This document shows, one piece after another, positions 6,862 through 14,669 of a DNA stretch of 36,037 nt (its first letter is position 1; every line of letters starts with the position of its first letter). The translations under genes and the position numbers were made by a program. Source of the DNA: DATAEU01 sp046724395 (lineage in GTDB: Bacteria > Actinomycetota > UBA4738 > HRBIN12); the NCBI GenBank assembly GCA_046724395.1, contig JBKOWM010000070.1:1-36037 (forward strand). The letters run 5' to 3'. The notes under the pieces were generated by a model that saw only the letters and a program-made list of their open reading frames with translations, was not told the DNA's origin and did no database searches.

Positions 6862-8991
6862 GTGAGCGCGGGGCCCCCGAACGGCCCAGATGGCGATGCA
6901 GCTCGGGCCACCGCGGTCCGGCGCATGCTCGAGGCTCGGTCGATCGCCGTGGTCGGCGCGAGTGTGCGCGAGGGCACCGTCGGCCATCAGAGCCTCGTCG
7001 AGCTCCGAGAGGGCGGGTTCGACGGTCGCGTCTTCCCGGTGAACCCCAAGTACGACAACGTCCTCGACTGGCGTTGCTATCCGAGCCTCGGCGAAATCGG
7101 CGAGCCGGTCGATGTCGTCATCCTCGCGTTGGCGAACCCGCTGCTCGAGGAGCAGCTGAGGGCGGCCGTGGACGCCGGTGCTGGGTCGGCCGTCATCTTC
7201 GCCAGCGGGTACGAGACGCCACGACTCGATATTCCCCCGCTCACGGAGCGGCTCGCCTCGATCGCTCGCCACGCCGGAATGCCGATCTGCGGCGGCAACG
7301 GCATGGGCTTCGCGAACATCGCCGAGCGCGTGCGCGCGCTCGGGTTCTACGAGCCGAAGGACCTGCGTCCCGGCGGCCTCGTGTTCATCAGCCACTCGGG
7401 ATCGGCGTTCTCAGCGATGCTGCACAACGACCGCGGCCTGGGATTCGACCTGGCCGTCTCGGCCGGACAGGAGCTCGTTACGACCACCGCGGACTACATG
7501 GCGTACGCGCTCGATCGAGACGGGACGAGGGCGATCGGGCTGTTCATCGAGACGGTCCGCGATCCCGCGCGCTTCTCGAGGGCACTGGAACGGGCGGGGG
7601 AGCGCGACGTGCCGGTGGTCGCGCTGAAGGTCGGACGCGAGGCGCTCACCCGCCGGATGATCAGCGCGCACTCGGGCGCCCTTGCCGGCGAGGACGGCGC
7701 GTACGAGGCCCTGTTCGAACGCCACGGCGTGCTGCGCGTCGACGACCTCGACGAATTGGCGGACACGTTGGCGGTCTTCGCAAGTGGGCGCCGGGCGGGG
7801 GCGGGCGGCCTTGCGAGCGTTCACGACTCGGGTGGGGAGCGGGCGCTCCTGGTCGACGCCGCTGCGAAAGCGGGCGTCCGGTTCGCGCAGATCTCCGACG
7901 AGACGACGAAGCGTCTAGAGGCGCTGCTTGACGAGGGGTTGTTGCCGGTGAACCCGCTCGATTTCTGGGGCACCGGTCGCGACGCGCGCGAGGTCATCGC
8001 CGGCTCGATGCGGGCGTTGCTCGACGACGCGGACGCCGCGGCGCTCGCGTTCGCTGTCGACCTCACGACGGAGGACAGCCCCGACATGGGGTACATCGGG
8101 ATGGCGACGGAGGTCTTCGCCGAGACGTCGAAGCCGTTCGCGATGCTGTCGAGCTTCTCGAGCGGCATCGACCGCAACGACGTGAAGGCCCTCGAGGGGG
8201 CCGGCATTCCCGTGCTCGAGGGGACGACCACGGGACTCGCCGCGATCCGGCATCTGTTCGACTACCGCGATCACCGCGCCCTCCCGTCCCAGACGGGGTC
8301 TTCCCCGGCGTCGCGAGAGGTACGCGACCGGTGGATCGCGCGGCTCGTCGACGCGCAGCCGTTCGACGAGCCCGACTGCCTCGCGCTGCTCGCCGACTAT
8401 GGCGTTCCCGTCGTCGAGACCGCTCGCGCGTCGTCCCTCGACGAAGCCAAAGCGGCGGCGGTGCGGCTCGGCTGGCCGGTCGCCCTCAAGACGGCGGCCG
8501 GCGGCGTTCAGCACAAGTCAGACGTCGGCGGCGTCCGTCTCGGCATCGCCGATGACGACGCCCTCGAGATCGCGTACGCGTCGATGTCGTCATCTCTCGG
8601 GCCGGACGTCACGGTCGCGACGATGGCGCCGGCCGGCGTCGAGGTCGCGCTCGGCGTGGTGCGAAACGAACAGTTCGGGCCGCTGGTGCTCGTCGCCGCG
8701 GGCGGGGTGCTCGTCGAGGTCCTCGGCGATCGGAAGCTCGCGATACCGCCACTCGACGAGGCCAGGGCGAGGCGACTCGTCGACCGCCTTCGCATCCGAA
8801 GGCTCCTCGACGGCGTCCGCGGTCACCCGGCCGCCGATGTCGACGCGATCGTGGCGGCGCTCGTCTCGATGTCATGGCTGGCCGCCGACCTCGGCGAGCA
8901 TCTCGACGCGCTCGACGTGAACCCGATGATCTGCGGCCCCGACGGCTGCGTCGCCGTCGACGCCCTCGTCCTGCCGCGACCGACCGGCTGA
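6862..8991 (+). CDS. acyl-CoA synthetase, NDP-forming
   Basis: This 709-aa single-chain enzyme is predicted to make an acyl-CoA from acid, CoA and ATP (or the reverse) through a phosphohistidine, giving ADP. Domain order: CoA-binding Rossmann domain (about 20-150, with IAVVGAS near the start), ligase-CoA domains (about 160-470), and ATP-grasp domain (about 490-709, with LKTAAGGVQHKSDVGGV). The catalytic phosphohistidine is probably His270 in SAHSGALAG, the usual alpha-domain motif. The alpha and beta parts are fused in the normal order for acetate-CoA ligase-type proteins. GTG 6862 has GGAG 5 nt upstream. It lies 39 bp behind the PYROXD2-like gene, so the two are probably cotranscribed and the synthetase may activate that enzyme's acid product (inference). 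Confidence 0.92.
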   Translation: MSAGPPNGPDGDAARATAVRRMLEARSIAVVGASVREGTVGHQSLVELREGGFDGRVFPVNPKYDNVLDWRCYPSLGEIGEPVDVVILALANPLLEEQLRAAVDAGAGSAVIFASGYETPRLDIPPLTERLASIARHAGMPICGGNGMGFANIAERVRALGFYEPKDLRPGGLVFISHSGSAFSAMLHNDRGLGFDLAVSAGQELVTTTADYMAYALDRDGTRAIGLFIETVRDPARFSRALERAGERDVPVVALKVGREALTRRMISAHSGALAGEDGAYEALFERHGVLRVDDLDELADTLAVFASGRRAGAGGLASVHDSGGERALLVDAAAKAGVRFAQISDETTKRLEALLDEGLLPVNPLDFWGTGRDAREVIAGSMRALLDDADAAALAFAVDLTTEDSPDMGYIGMATEVFAETSKPFAMLSSFSSGIDRNDVKALEGAGIPVLEGTTTGLAAIRHLFDYRDHRALPSQTGSSPASREVRDRWIARLVDAQPFDEPDCLALLADYGVPVVETARASSLDEAKAAAVRLGWPVALKTAAGGVQHKSDVGGVRLGIADDDALEIAYASMSSSLGPDVTVATMAPAGVEVALGVVRNEQFGPLVLVAAGGVLVEVLGDRKLAIPPLDEARARRLVDRLRIRRLLDGVRGHPAADVDAIVAALVSMSWLAADLGEHLDALDVNPMICGPDGCVAVDALVLPRPTG

Positions 8992-8999
8992 TCCCGCGC

Positions 9000-9016
9000 T
9001 ACGCTCGAGGCGGAGG
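9000..9016 (+). promoter_or_regulatory. -10 box and ribosome binding site of the membrane protein gene
   Basis: TACGCT at 9000-9005 follows the acyl-CoA synthetase stop by 8 nt, and GGAGG at 9012-9016 precedes ATG 9025 by 8 nt. The layout matches 41-68 base for base in spacing. Confidence 0.48.
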
Positions 9017-9024
9017 TGGGCGTG

Positions 9025-9705
9025 ATGTCGCCGACGCGGTCGGGCACACCCCGAGTCGCGATCGCCGCGATCGCCCTGTCGGTTGCGCTCGGCATCGGCG
9101 TCGCAGCGCTGCGGGTGGTGGGCTCGACACCGATCGAGCGATCGGCGCAGATCGCGGGAACGATAGCGTTCGCGGTCGTCTTCCTTTCCCCCGCGATGCT
9201 CGGGTTCGTCGGCGTCCGCGGACGGCCGTCGCTTCTCGTCGCGGCGGGCGTCCTCGACCTCGTTCTGGGGACGGTCGGACTCGTCTCGGGCGTCGGTCTC
9301 GTGTTCTTCGTGCCGGCTGTCCTGTTCTTCGTCGCCGCCGTACGCGTTGCCGGAGGCGGCACCGGAGTCGTGCGGTCCGGGACGACGGTCGTCGTGTCGG
9401 TCGCCGTCGGAACGCTCGCGCTGTTCGCGCTTTTCCTGCGGCAGGACCCCGTCTGCTGGGCGCGCATCGGCGCCACGGGGCGAACGGTCGCGCTCGAAGC
9501 GAGCCGATTCGTCGACGGCCCGATCATCCGGATGGACGATCGCTCCATGCCGCGGGGAACGACCGAAGCCGGATGCTCGTCGGATTCGATCTCCACGACC
9601 GAGGCTGTGGGGTCGCTCACGCTCGTCGCGCTCATGCTTCTCCTCGGATGGTCGCTGACGAACCCACCGCGGTCCATCCCGGCACCGACCCCGGCGCCCG
9701 GCTGA
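9025..9705 (+). CDS. unrecognised polytopic membrane protein
   Basis: I do not recognise this 226-aa protein. It has about six hydrophobic segments (roughly 10-31, 42-63, 68-88, 89-109, 119-138, 194-211) and a proline-rich tail. With the N-terminus inside, the 55-residue loop between segments 5 and 6 would face out; it contains Cys144 and Cys184, which could form a disulfide. No catalytic motif is visible. ATG 9025 is chosen over GTG 9016 because GGAGG lies 8 nt before the ATG. Although it follows the acyl-CoA synthetase by 33 bp, it has its own -10 box and may be separately transcribed. It converges with the phosphoesterase gene. Confidence 0.72.
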   Translation: MSPTRSGTPRVAIAAIALSVALGIGVAALRVVGSTPIERSAQIAGTIAFAVVFLSPAMLGFVGVRGRPSLLVAAGVLDLVLGTVGLVSGVGLVFFVPAVLFFVAAVRVAGGGTGVVRSGTTVVVSVAVGTLALFALFLRQDPVCWARIGATGRTVALEASRFVDGPIIRMDDRSMPRGTTEAGCSSDSISTTEAVGSLTLVALMLLLGWSLTNPPRSIPAPTPAPG

Positions 9706-9747
9706 CATGGCGTGACGCGATGGGACGCTGCCGCGGCCGATGCGCGA

Positions 9748-11160
9748 CTACACGAACATGTCGGGCTCGGGCGTCGTGCCGGGCGGCCATCCCGGGTAAT
9801 CGTCGCCCGGATACCGCCACGGCGTGCCGTAGCACGACCCGATCGTCGGCAGGATCATCGGGTTGCGCGGGCGTTTCGAGAAGTCGAAGACGTGCTCGAA
9901 GTTGTGCGTCCGCTCGATCCGCTGCGTGAGGTGGTCGAGCCCCCAGTTGTCCTCGATGAACTTGAGCGGCGTCGAGAACTCGCCTTCCGCGTCGTCGACG
10001 TAGCCCTTCTTCGCGTAGGGCGACAGCACGAGCATCGGCACACGAAACCCCAGTCCGACGTCGTCGACGACCGGCGGCTCGACGTGGTCGTAGAAACCGC
10101 CCCATTCGTCCCAGGTGACGAACAGCGCCGTGTGCTCCCAGGATGGGCTCTTCATCAGCGCGTTGACGACGCCCGTCAGCCAATCGTGCGCAAAGCAGGT
10201 GCTTTCGGGCGGATGGTCAGACAGCTCGAACCGCGGCGTGATCCACGTCACCGCCGGCAGACGGTCGGCCTCGATGTCGTGTACGAGACGATCGACGGGC
10301 CGGATGGTGTCGCCCGGTCGGTACAGCTCGGAGTGGAAAACGTTCCCGACGCCGTTCAGCGCGTTCCAGAAGTATCCGCTTTGTCCGGGCGACGCCGCGT
10401 AGTAGGCCCACGACACCCCGGCGGCGTCGAGTTGCTCCGGGACGGTGACGAACTCGAAGCATGTGTCGTGCTTCGTGAGGTTGCCGGCCTGGTCCTTGGC
10501 GAAGACGAAGACGTTGTCGCCGACGGCGTCGCATCCCCATGACTTGAAAACTCCGTTCCCCTCGTTGCGGACCTCGATGTTCTCGGGGTTGTCGATCGCG
10601 CCGCCGGACTGACCCGCGACGAAGAAGAAGTGGTTGGGGTACGACGGGCCGGCCACGGACGAGAAGAAGTTGTCGCACAGGACGTACTCGCGCGCCCACG
10701 CGAAGTAGTTCGGGATCTGCCGCTCGTTGAACTGCGTGTACGCCCACGGATCGCCGAACATCCCCGTCCCGAACCCGTCAAACGTCCCGCCGTTCACGTT
10801 GTTGAGGTGCGCGGCTCGGTCGTGCGGCAGGTCGCCCGGCAGCCAGTGCGGGCAGTCGCGGAGCGGCACCTCCCGGCCGTTCATGACGCCGACCCTCGTG
10901 CCGTTCGCGCCGGGGAAGCGACCGTAGACGTTGTCGAACGACCGATTCTCGAGCATCAGGTAGACGGCGCGCTTGATCGGCCAGCGGGTCGGCTCACCGA
11001 TCACCGACGCGCTCGTCGTGAGCGAGGCCGTCGGTTTGCGTCCTCCTCCAGTGCACGCGTACACCGTCGCGCCCGCGAGTGCGAGCGCCGAGGTACGCAG
11101 GAACCCGCGGCGCGTGACGGGTTGGGCCAAAGAGTCGTGCTGATGGTCCGGGCGGGGCAC
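9748..11160 (-). CDS. Tat-exported phosphoesterase (phospholipase C/acid phosphatase family)
   Basis: The 470-aa protein belongs to the phosphoesterase family of bacterial phospholipases C and AcpA-like acid phosphatases, which hydrolyse phosphate esters outside the cell. It begins with a twin-arginine signal, TRRGFLRTSALALAG (16-30). ATVYAC suggests lipid attachment at Cys36, though the lipobox is not ideal. Conserved elements include MLENRSFDNVYG (69-80), with the family's metal-binding Glu-Asn, and DEWGGFYDHVEPP (351-363). GTG 11160 has TAGGCT 8 nt upstream on the same strand, predicting a leaderless mRNA. It is divergent from the lipoprotein gene, with overlapping promoters. The head-group preference (phosphatidylcholine or other) cannot be told. 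Confidence 0.9.
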   Translation of the reverse strand: MPRPDHQHDSLAQPVTRRGFLRTSALALAGATVYACTGGGRKPTASLTTSASVIGEPTRWPIKRAVYLMLENRSFDNVYGRFPGANGTRVGVMNGREVPLRDCPHWLPGDLPHDRAAHLNNVNGGTFDGFGTGMFGDPWAYTQFNERQIPNYFAWAREYVLCDNFFSSVAGPSYPNHFFFVAGQSGGAIDNPENIEVRNEGNGVFKSWGCDAVGDNVFVFAKDQAGNLTKHDTCFEFVTVPEQLDAAGVSWAYYAASPGQSGYFWNALNGVGNVFHSELYRPGDTIRPVDRLVHDIEADRLPAVTWITPRFELSDHPPESTCFAHDWLTGVVNALMKSPSWEHTALFVTWDEWGGFYDHVEPPVVDDVGLGFRVPMLVLSPYAKKGYVDDAEGEFSTPLKFIEDNWGLDHLTQRIERTHNFEHVFDFSKRPRNPMILPTIGSCYGTPWRYPGDDYPGWPPGTTPEPDMFV

Positions 11161-11168
11161 GAGCCGCG

Positions 11169-11195
11169 AGCCTATCAGCCGAACCTCGATATCCT
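11169..11195. promoter_or_regulatory. back-to-back divergent -10 boxes
   Basis: On the minus strand TAGGCT (11174-11169) serves the phosphoesterase, with 8 nt to its GTG. On the plus strand TATCCT (11190-11195) serves the lipoprotein, with 11 nt to its GTG. Only 15 bp separate the boxes, so the two polymerase footprints would overlap. Confidence 0.5.
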
Positions 11196-11206
11196 CGGCG
11201 AGGCCC

Positions 11207-11902
11207 GTGCGACGCAGCGTGTTCGTTCATCGATCCGGCTTTCTCGCGGCCACGGTCGTGGTCGCGGCGACCGCGCTGCTGTCCGCCTGCGACCGGGATG
11301 CCGGCGTCGCCTCCCCGAGCTCGCCGGCCTCGGCCCCGATCGCGCCGAGCGATTCCCTCGACGTCTCCTCCTCCCCGGTGCCGCCACCCTCCCCGCCCCC
11401 GTCGCCGCCGCCGAGGCGCGGACCGTCGACGAGCACGTGCGTGAACGGATGGGTCAGGCCGGCGAAGAACTCTCCGAAGTTCACGTCTCCGATCGGCGTG
11501 ATCCGCCGTGCGACCGGCGTCCGCGGCCCGCTGGTCATCACGGACATCCGGTACTTCACGGGTCCCGAGTCGCCGCCGTCGGACAAGGGCTACATCCTCG
11601 TCGTCGAGCGGTGGTACGTGCGCGCGTACTCGCGCCGCGACCCGTCGTTTCAGGGACGGTTTCTCGTCGAGGCGCGCCGCTTCGGCCAGGGCGTCTCGGC
11701 CGTCGCTCCGTATGACACCGACGGCTTCCGGTCACCCGATTGGATCGGATTCCAGTACGACGCCGCCGACCCGGTCCGCCGCAGCTATCCGGGTCTTCCC
11801 GGGAGGTGGGAGGGGACGCCGTACGACTTCGTCGACGGGGGCGCCGGGCTCACGATTCCCGGTCTTCCCGCCGAGGTCGCCGGCTGCCTGAACGGGACGT
11901 AG
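11207..11902 (+). CDS. unrecognised secreted lipoprotein
   Basis: The 231-aa protein has a lipoprotein signal ending in LLSAC with Cys28. A low-complexity Ser/Ala/Pro linker follows (about 33-75, with runs of prolines at 59-69), then a globular domain of about 150 residues with Cys78 and a second Cys near the C-terminus (LAEVAGCLNGT-like end). I recognise no family. The linker suggests a surface domain held away from the membrane or across the wall. GTG 11207 agrees with the signal peptide and with a -10 box 11 nt upstream; a GAGG 3 nt before the start is too close to be a normal ribosome site. It converges with the cytidylyltransferase gene with only 5 nt between stop codons. Confidence 0.75.
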   Translation: MRRSVFVHRSGFLAATVVVAATALLSACDRDAGVASPSSPASAPIAPSDSLDVSSSPVPPPSPPPSPPPRRGPSTSTCVNGWVRPAKNSPKFTSPIGVIRRATGVRGPLVITDIRYFTGPESPPSDKGYILVVERWYVRAYSRRDPSFQGRFLVEARRFGQGVSAVAPYDTDGFRSPDWIGFQYDAADPVRRSYPGLPGRWEGTPYDFVDGGAGLTIPGLPAEVAGCLNGT

Positions 11903-11907
11903 GGGAG

Positions 11908-13305
11908 TTACCGCCGCCCGGCAAGCGAGTCGACGACGTGCACCGCCATACGGGCCATGAGCACGCGCACGATCAGGCTCACGGCCGACGTCACGGCCAC
12001 CGCCGCCAGACCGGCGAGCGGTTCCCCCGCGGCCGCGGCGATCGCAAGGATCAGCAGCCGCGCGTCGCGGCCGCCCAGCAGCCACCCGAGCGCGCGCTCC
12101 GGGAGTGGCGGGATGCCGAGCGCCGCGATCCGGTCCTTGGTCGCCATCGACAGCATCGCGCCCGTCGCGGCGGCGACGGCGACGATCGCGACGAGTTCGG
12201 CGTCGCGGCCCTGGTCAATGGCCCACACGGCCGTCGCGGCGATGATCGCCGCGTCCCCGATGCGGTCGAGGACGCCGTCGAGCAGCGCGCCGGCCGGTGA
12301 CGTTCGCAGCTGAAGCCGTGCGAGCTCGCCGTCGGTGCCGTCCAGGATCGACGCGAACTGCACGAGGATGCCGCCAAGGATTCCGGCCCCCGTCGCGATC
12401 GACCCTGCCCCGGCGAGCGCCACGACGAACGCGACGAGCGACACAAGGTCCGGGTGCGGCCGGAGCGGCGCCAGAGCGAGCGACAGTCGCGTCGAGATCG
12501 GACGGTTCAGATGGCGGGAGACGGGTCCGTCCGAAGCCCTCGTGAGCGAAGCGCGAAGCAGGCGCCGCGCGTTTCGCAAATCTTCTGGTGTATCGATGTC
12601 CTGCCACCACACGTCGCGCGGAAGCTCGACGGCCGTGATGCCGGTCTTGGCTACGAGCTCCGTCACGGCGCCGGCGAGCGACGCGTCGCCGCGGGCGGAG
12701 GCGTTGCGTTGGGCATCGAACACGGCCGGCGACAGCATAAACGCGCCGCAGTCGATCGAAGGGTCGCCGAGCTCCTTCGAGAACGCGACGGCGAGGTCGC
12801 CCTCAAGCCGTACGCGGGTTCCCTCGGCCCACGCGTCGCGGTCGGGCGCATGGTCGACGAGCACCGCTGCCGTTCTGCATGCGAGGAGCGGATCCAGCGC
12901 GCCCTCGCCGAACACGTGATCGGCGGTAAGGAGAACGAAGAGGTCCTCCTCGGCGGCGAAGCGTTCGGCAGCCGCGAGCGACGCGCCGTTGCCGAGCTCC
13001 CAGTGCTCCGCGTAGACGGCCCGGACGGCGCCCGGCGCCGCTCGCTTGGCCACCGCGGCGACGGGCCCGGCTTCATGGCCCACGACCACGACGACGTCGC
13101 GGATGCCGGCGGCGAGCAACGTGCGAACGGCGCGCTCGACGAGCGACAACCCGGCGACCCGCATGACGGCCTTCGAGCCTCCCCCGGTCACCGAGGCCAG
13201 CCGCTCGGAGCGCCCGGCGGCGAGGATCACGCCGACGCGAGGCGGCCGGACGTCCGCCGCGACCGGCGCGACGACGGCGGAGCCGATCCGATGAAGGGTA
13301 TCCAC
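11908..13305 (-). CDS. fused inositol-phosphate cytidylyltransferase / CDP-alcohol phosphotransferase
   Basis: The 465-aa protein fuses two enzymes. Residues about 24-245 are a nucleotidyltransferase: VILAAGRSERL (26-36), Lys45, then ELGNGASL and TADHVF, as in inositol-1-phosphate cytidylyltransferases. Residues about 265-465 are a membrane CDP-alcohol phosphotransferase with the complete signature D322xxD325G326xxA329R330x8G339x3D343x3D347 and about five or six helices. Known proteins of this layout (Archaeoglobus, Rubrobacter) make CDP-inositol and then di-myo-inositol phosphate phosphate, the precursor of the solute di-myo-inositol phosphate. A phospholipid product is the alternative. GTG 13305 has GAGGGGG about 6 nt upstream. 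The adjacent genes do not belong to inositol metabolism; an inositol-phosphate synthase would have to be elsewhere. Confidence 0.85.
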   Translation of the reverse strand: MDTLHRIGSAVVAPVAADVRPPRVGVILAAGRSERLASVTGGGSKAVMRVAGLSLVERAVRTLLAAGIRDVVVVVGHEAGPVAAVAKRAAPGAVRAVYAEHWELGNGASLAAAERFAAEEDLFVLLTADHVFGEGALDPLLACRTAAVLVDHAPDRDAWAEGTRVRLEGDLAVAFSKELGDPSIDCGAFMLSPAVFDAQRNASARGDASLAGAVTELVAKTGITAVELPRDVWWQDIDTPEDLRNARRLLRASLTRASDGPVSRHLNRPISTRLSLALAPLRPHPDLVSLVAFVVALAGAGSIATGAGILGGILVQFASILDGTDGELARLQLRTSPAGALLDGVLDRIGDAAIIAATAVWAIDQGRDAELVAIVAVAAATGAMLSMATKDRIAALGIPPLPERALGWLLGGRDARLLILAIAAAAGEPLAGLAAVAVTSAVSLIVRVLMARMAVHVVDSLAGRR

Positions 13306-13386
13306 GTGCGCCCCCTCTGCCCGGCGAAAGATGGCAGGACACGGCCCGTCTTGGCAAGCGGCCGCGAGACGTCGGCCGGGCGGAGG

Positions 13387-14562
13387 TTATACCGGCCAAC
13401 CGGTGTACGCGCCCGCGCCGCGCTTGCGGAGTTCGTTGCCGATGACCATCCGCTGGATCTCCGAGGTCCCTTCCCAGATCCGGTCGACGCGGAGCTCGCG
13501 GTACAGGCGCTCCACGGGCTGCTCGCGCATGTATCCACGCCCCCCGTGGATCTGCACGGCGCGGTCGACGACGCGGCCGGCGGTCTCGGAGCACACGAGC
13601 TTGACCGCCGACGCGAGCGCGTGCAGCTCCTTTCGCGACATGTCGCCCCGCCCGGCCTGCCATGCGACGCGATACAGCATCGACTTGGCCGCCATGATCT
13701 CCGCGGCCATGTCCGCGAGCATGAACTCGATCGCCTGATGCTCGACGATCGGCGTCCCGAACTGCACGCGCCCGCGTGCGAACTCGAGCGAGCCCTCGAG
13801 CGCCCGCGTCGAGGCGCCGATCGTGCGCGCGCCGATCATCAGTCGCTCCTCGACGAACCAGTCCTTCGTGAGTTCGTAGCCCTGACCCACCTCTCCGAGA
13901 ACCCTGTCCGGGCCGACGTGAACGTCCTCCAGCGCGAAGATCGGATGCTCGAACACGAAGGTGTGCATGTACTTCGGTGTCCGCACGACGCGCACGCCGG
14001 GGAGGTCCTTGTCGACGAGGAAGACCGTCGGCCTCGACGGGTCGCCCTCGACATGCGCGTGGACGAGCAGGAAGTCGGCGACGTCCCCCGAGGTGACGTG
14101 CCATTTCGTCCCGTTGATCACCCAGCCGTCGCCATCCCGGCGCGCCGTCGTCTCGACCATCGCGGGATCGGACCCGGCGCGTTCCTCGGTGATCGCGTAC
14201 GCGTCGCGGCGCTCGCCGCGGCACGCCGGGCGTAGGTACTCGTCCTTCTGCGCCTCGGTCGCGATCCGAAGGGGGATCGACGGTCGCCACGGCACGTCCC
14301 ACAGGGCGCCGGTCGCGCGGCCCCACTGCTCCTCGATCAGGGCCTGCTGGAAGAGGTCGTAGTCCTGTCCGCCGTCCTTGGACGCGTGGTTGATCGCGTT
14401 GAATCCCCACTCCAGGACGGCGGCCTTCGCCTTTGCGTGACTCTCGGCGGACAGGCCGTCGCGCTGCTCGCACTCTCGCTCCAGGGGGATGAGGTGCTGA
14501 TCGGTGAACGTTCTCGCCCGCTCCTGCAGCTCGCGATCACCACGCGACAGCCGGATGTCCAT
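13387..14562 (-). CDS. acyl-CoA dehydrogenase (second copy in window)
   Basis: The 391-aa flavoenzyme has the complete acyl-CoA dehydrogenase fold. YAITEERAGSD (about 121-131) stands where most relatives have EPGAGSD, so this loop is slightly divergent. IHGGRGYMRE and RIWEGTSEIQ with the catalytic Glu364 are intact, so it should be active. It is similar along its length to the dehydrogenase at 66-1241. ATG 14562 has GGAGG with a 5-nt spacer. The gene is divergent from the two amidohydrolases and shares an overlapping promoter region with them, which suggests related use. It lies 81 bp upstream of the cytidylyltransferase gene on the same strand, but there is no functional reason to link those two. 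Confidence 0.92.
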   Translation of the reverse strand: MDIRLSRGDRELQERARTFTDQHLIPLERECEQRDGLSAESHAKAKAAVLEWGFNAINHASKDGGQDYDLFQQALIEEQWGRATGALWDVPWRPSIPLRIATEAQKDEYLRPACRGERRDAYAITEERAGSDPAMVETTARRDGDGWVINGTKWHVTSGDVADFLLVHAHVEGDPSRPTVFLVDKDLPGVRVVRTPKYMHTFVFEHPIFALEDVHVGPDRVLGEVGQGYELTKDWFVEERLMIGARTIGASTRALEGSLEFARGRVQFGTPIVEHQAIEFMLADMAAEIMAAKSMLYRVAWQAGRGDMSRKELHALASAVKLVCSETAGRVVDRAVQIHGGRGYMREQPVERLYRELRVDRIWEGTSEIQRMVIGNELRKRGAGAYTGWPV

Positions 14563-14594
14563 CGTCGCCTCCGAGTCGAACGGGTGTCGGGCGA

Positions 14595-14604
14595 AGTGTA
14601 GGCT
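14595..14604. promoter_or_regulatory. overlapping divergent -10 boxes
   Basis: AGTGTAGGCT contains TACACT on the minus strand (14600-14595, toward the acyl-CoA dehydrogenase) and TAGGCT on the plus strand (14599-14604, toward the amidohydrolases). They share the central TA. The -35 regions are weak on both sides. Confidence 0.45.
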
Positions 14605-14669
14605 CGCGCCGTCGCGGATGGTCGTTTTGCGACGCGTGAGACGGACTCGTGCGCATCGGGGAGGGCGGG

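Noticed and set aside
4963..7395. 810-codon open frame on the minus strand
   Set aside because: Antisense to the PYROXD2-like and acyl-CoA synthetase genes, with no recognisable domain.
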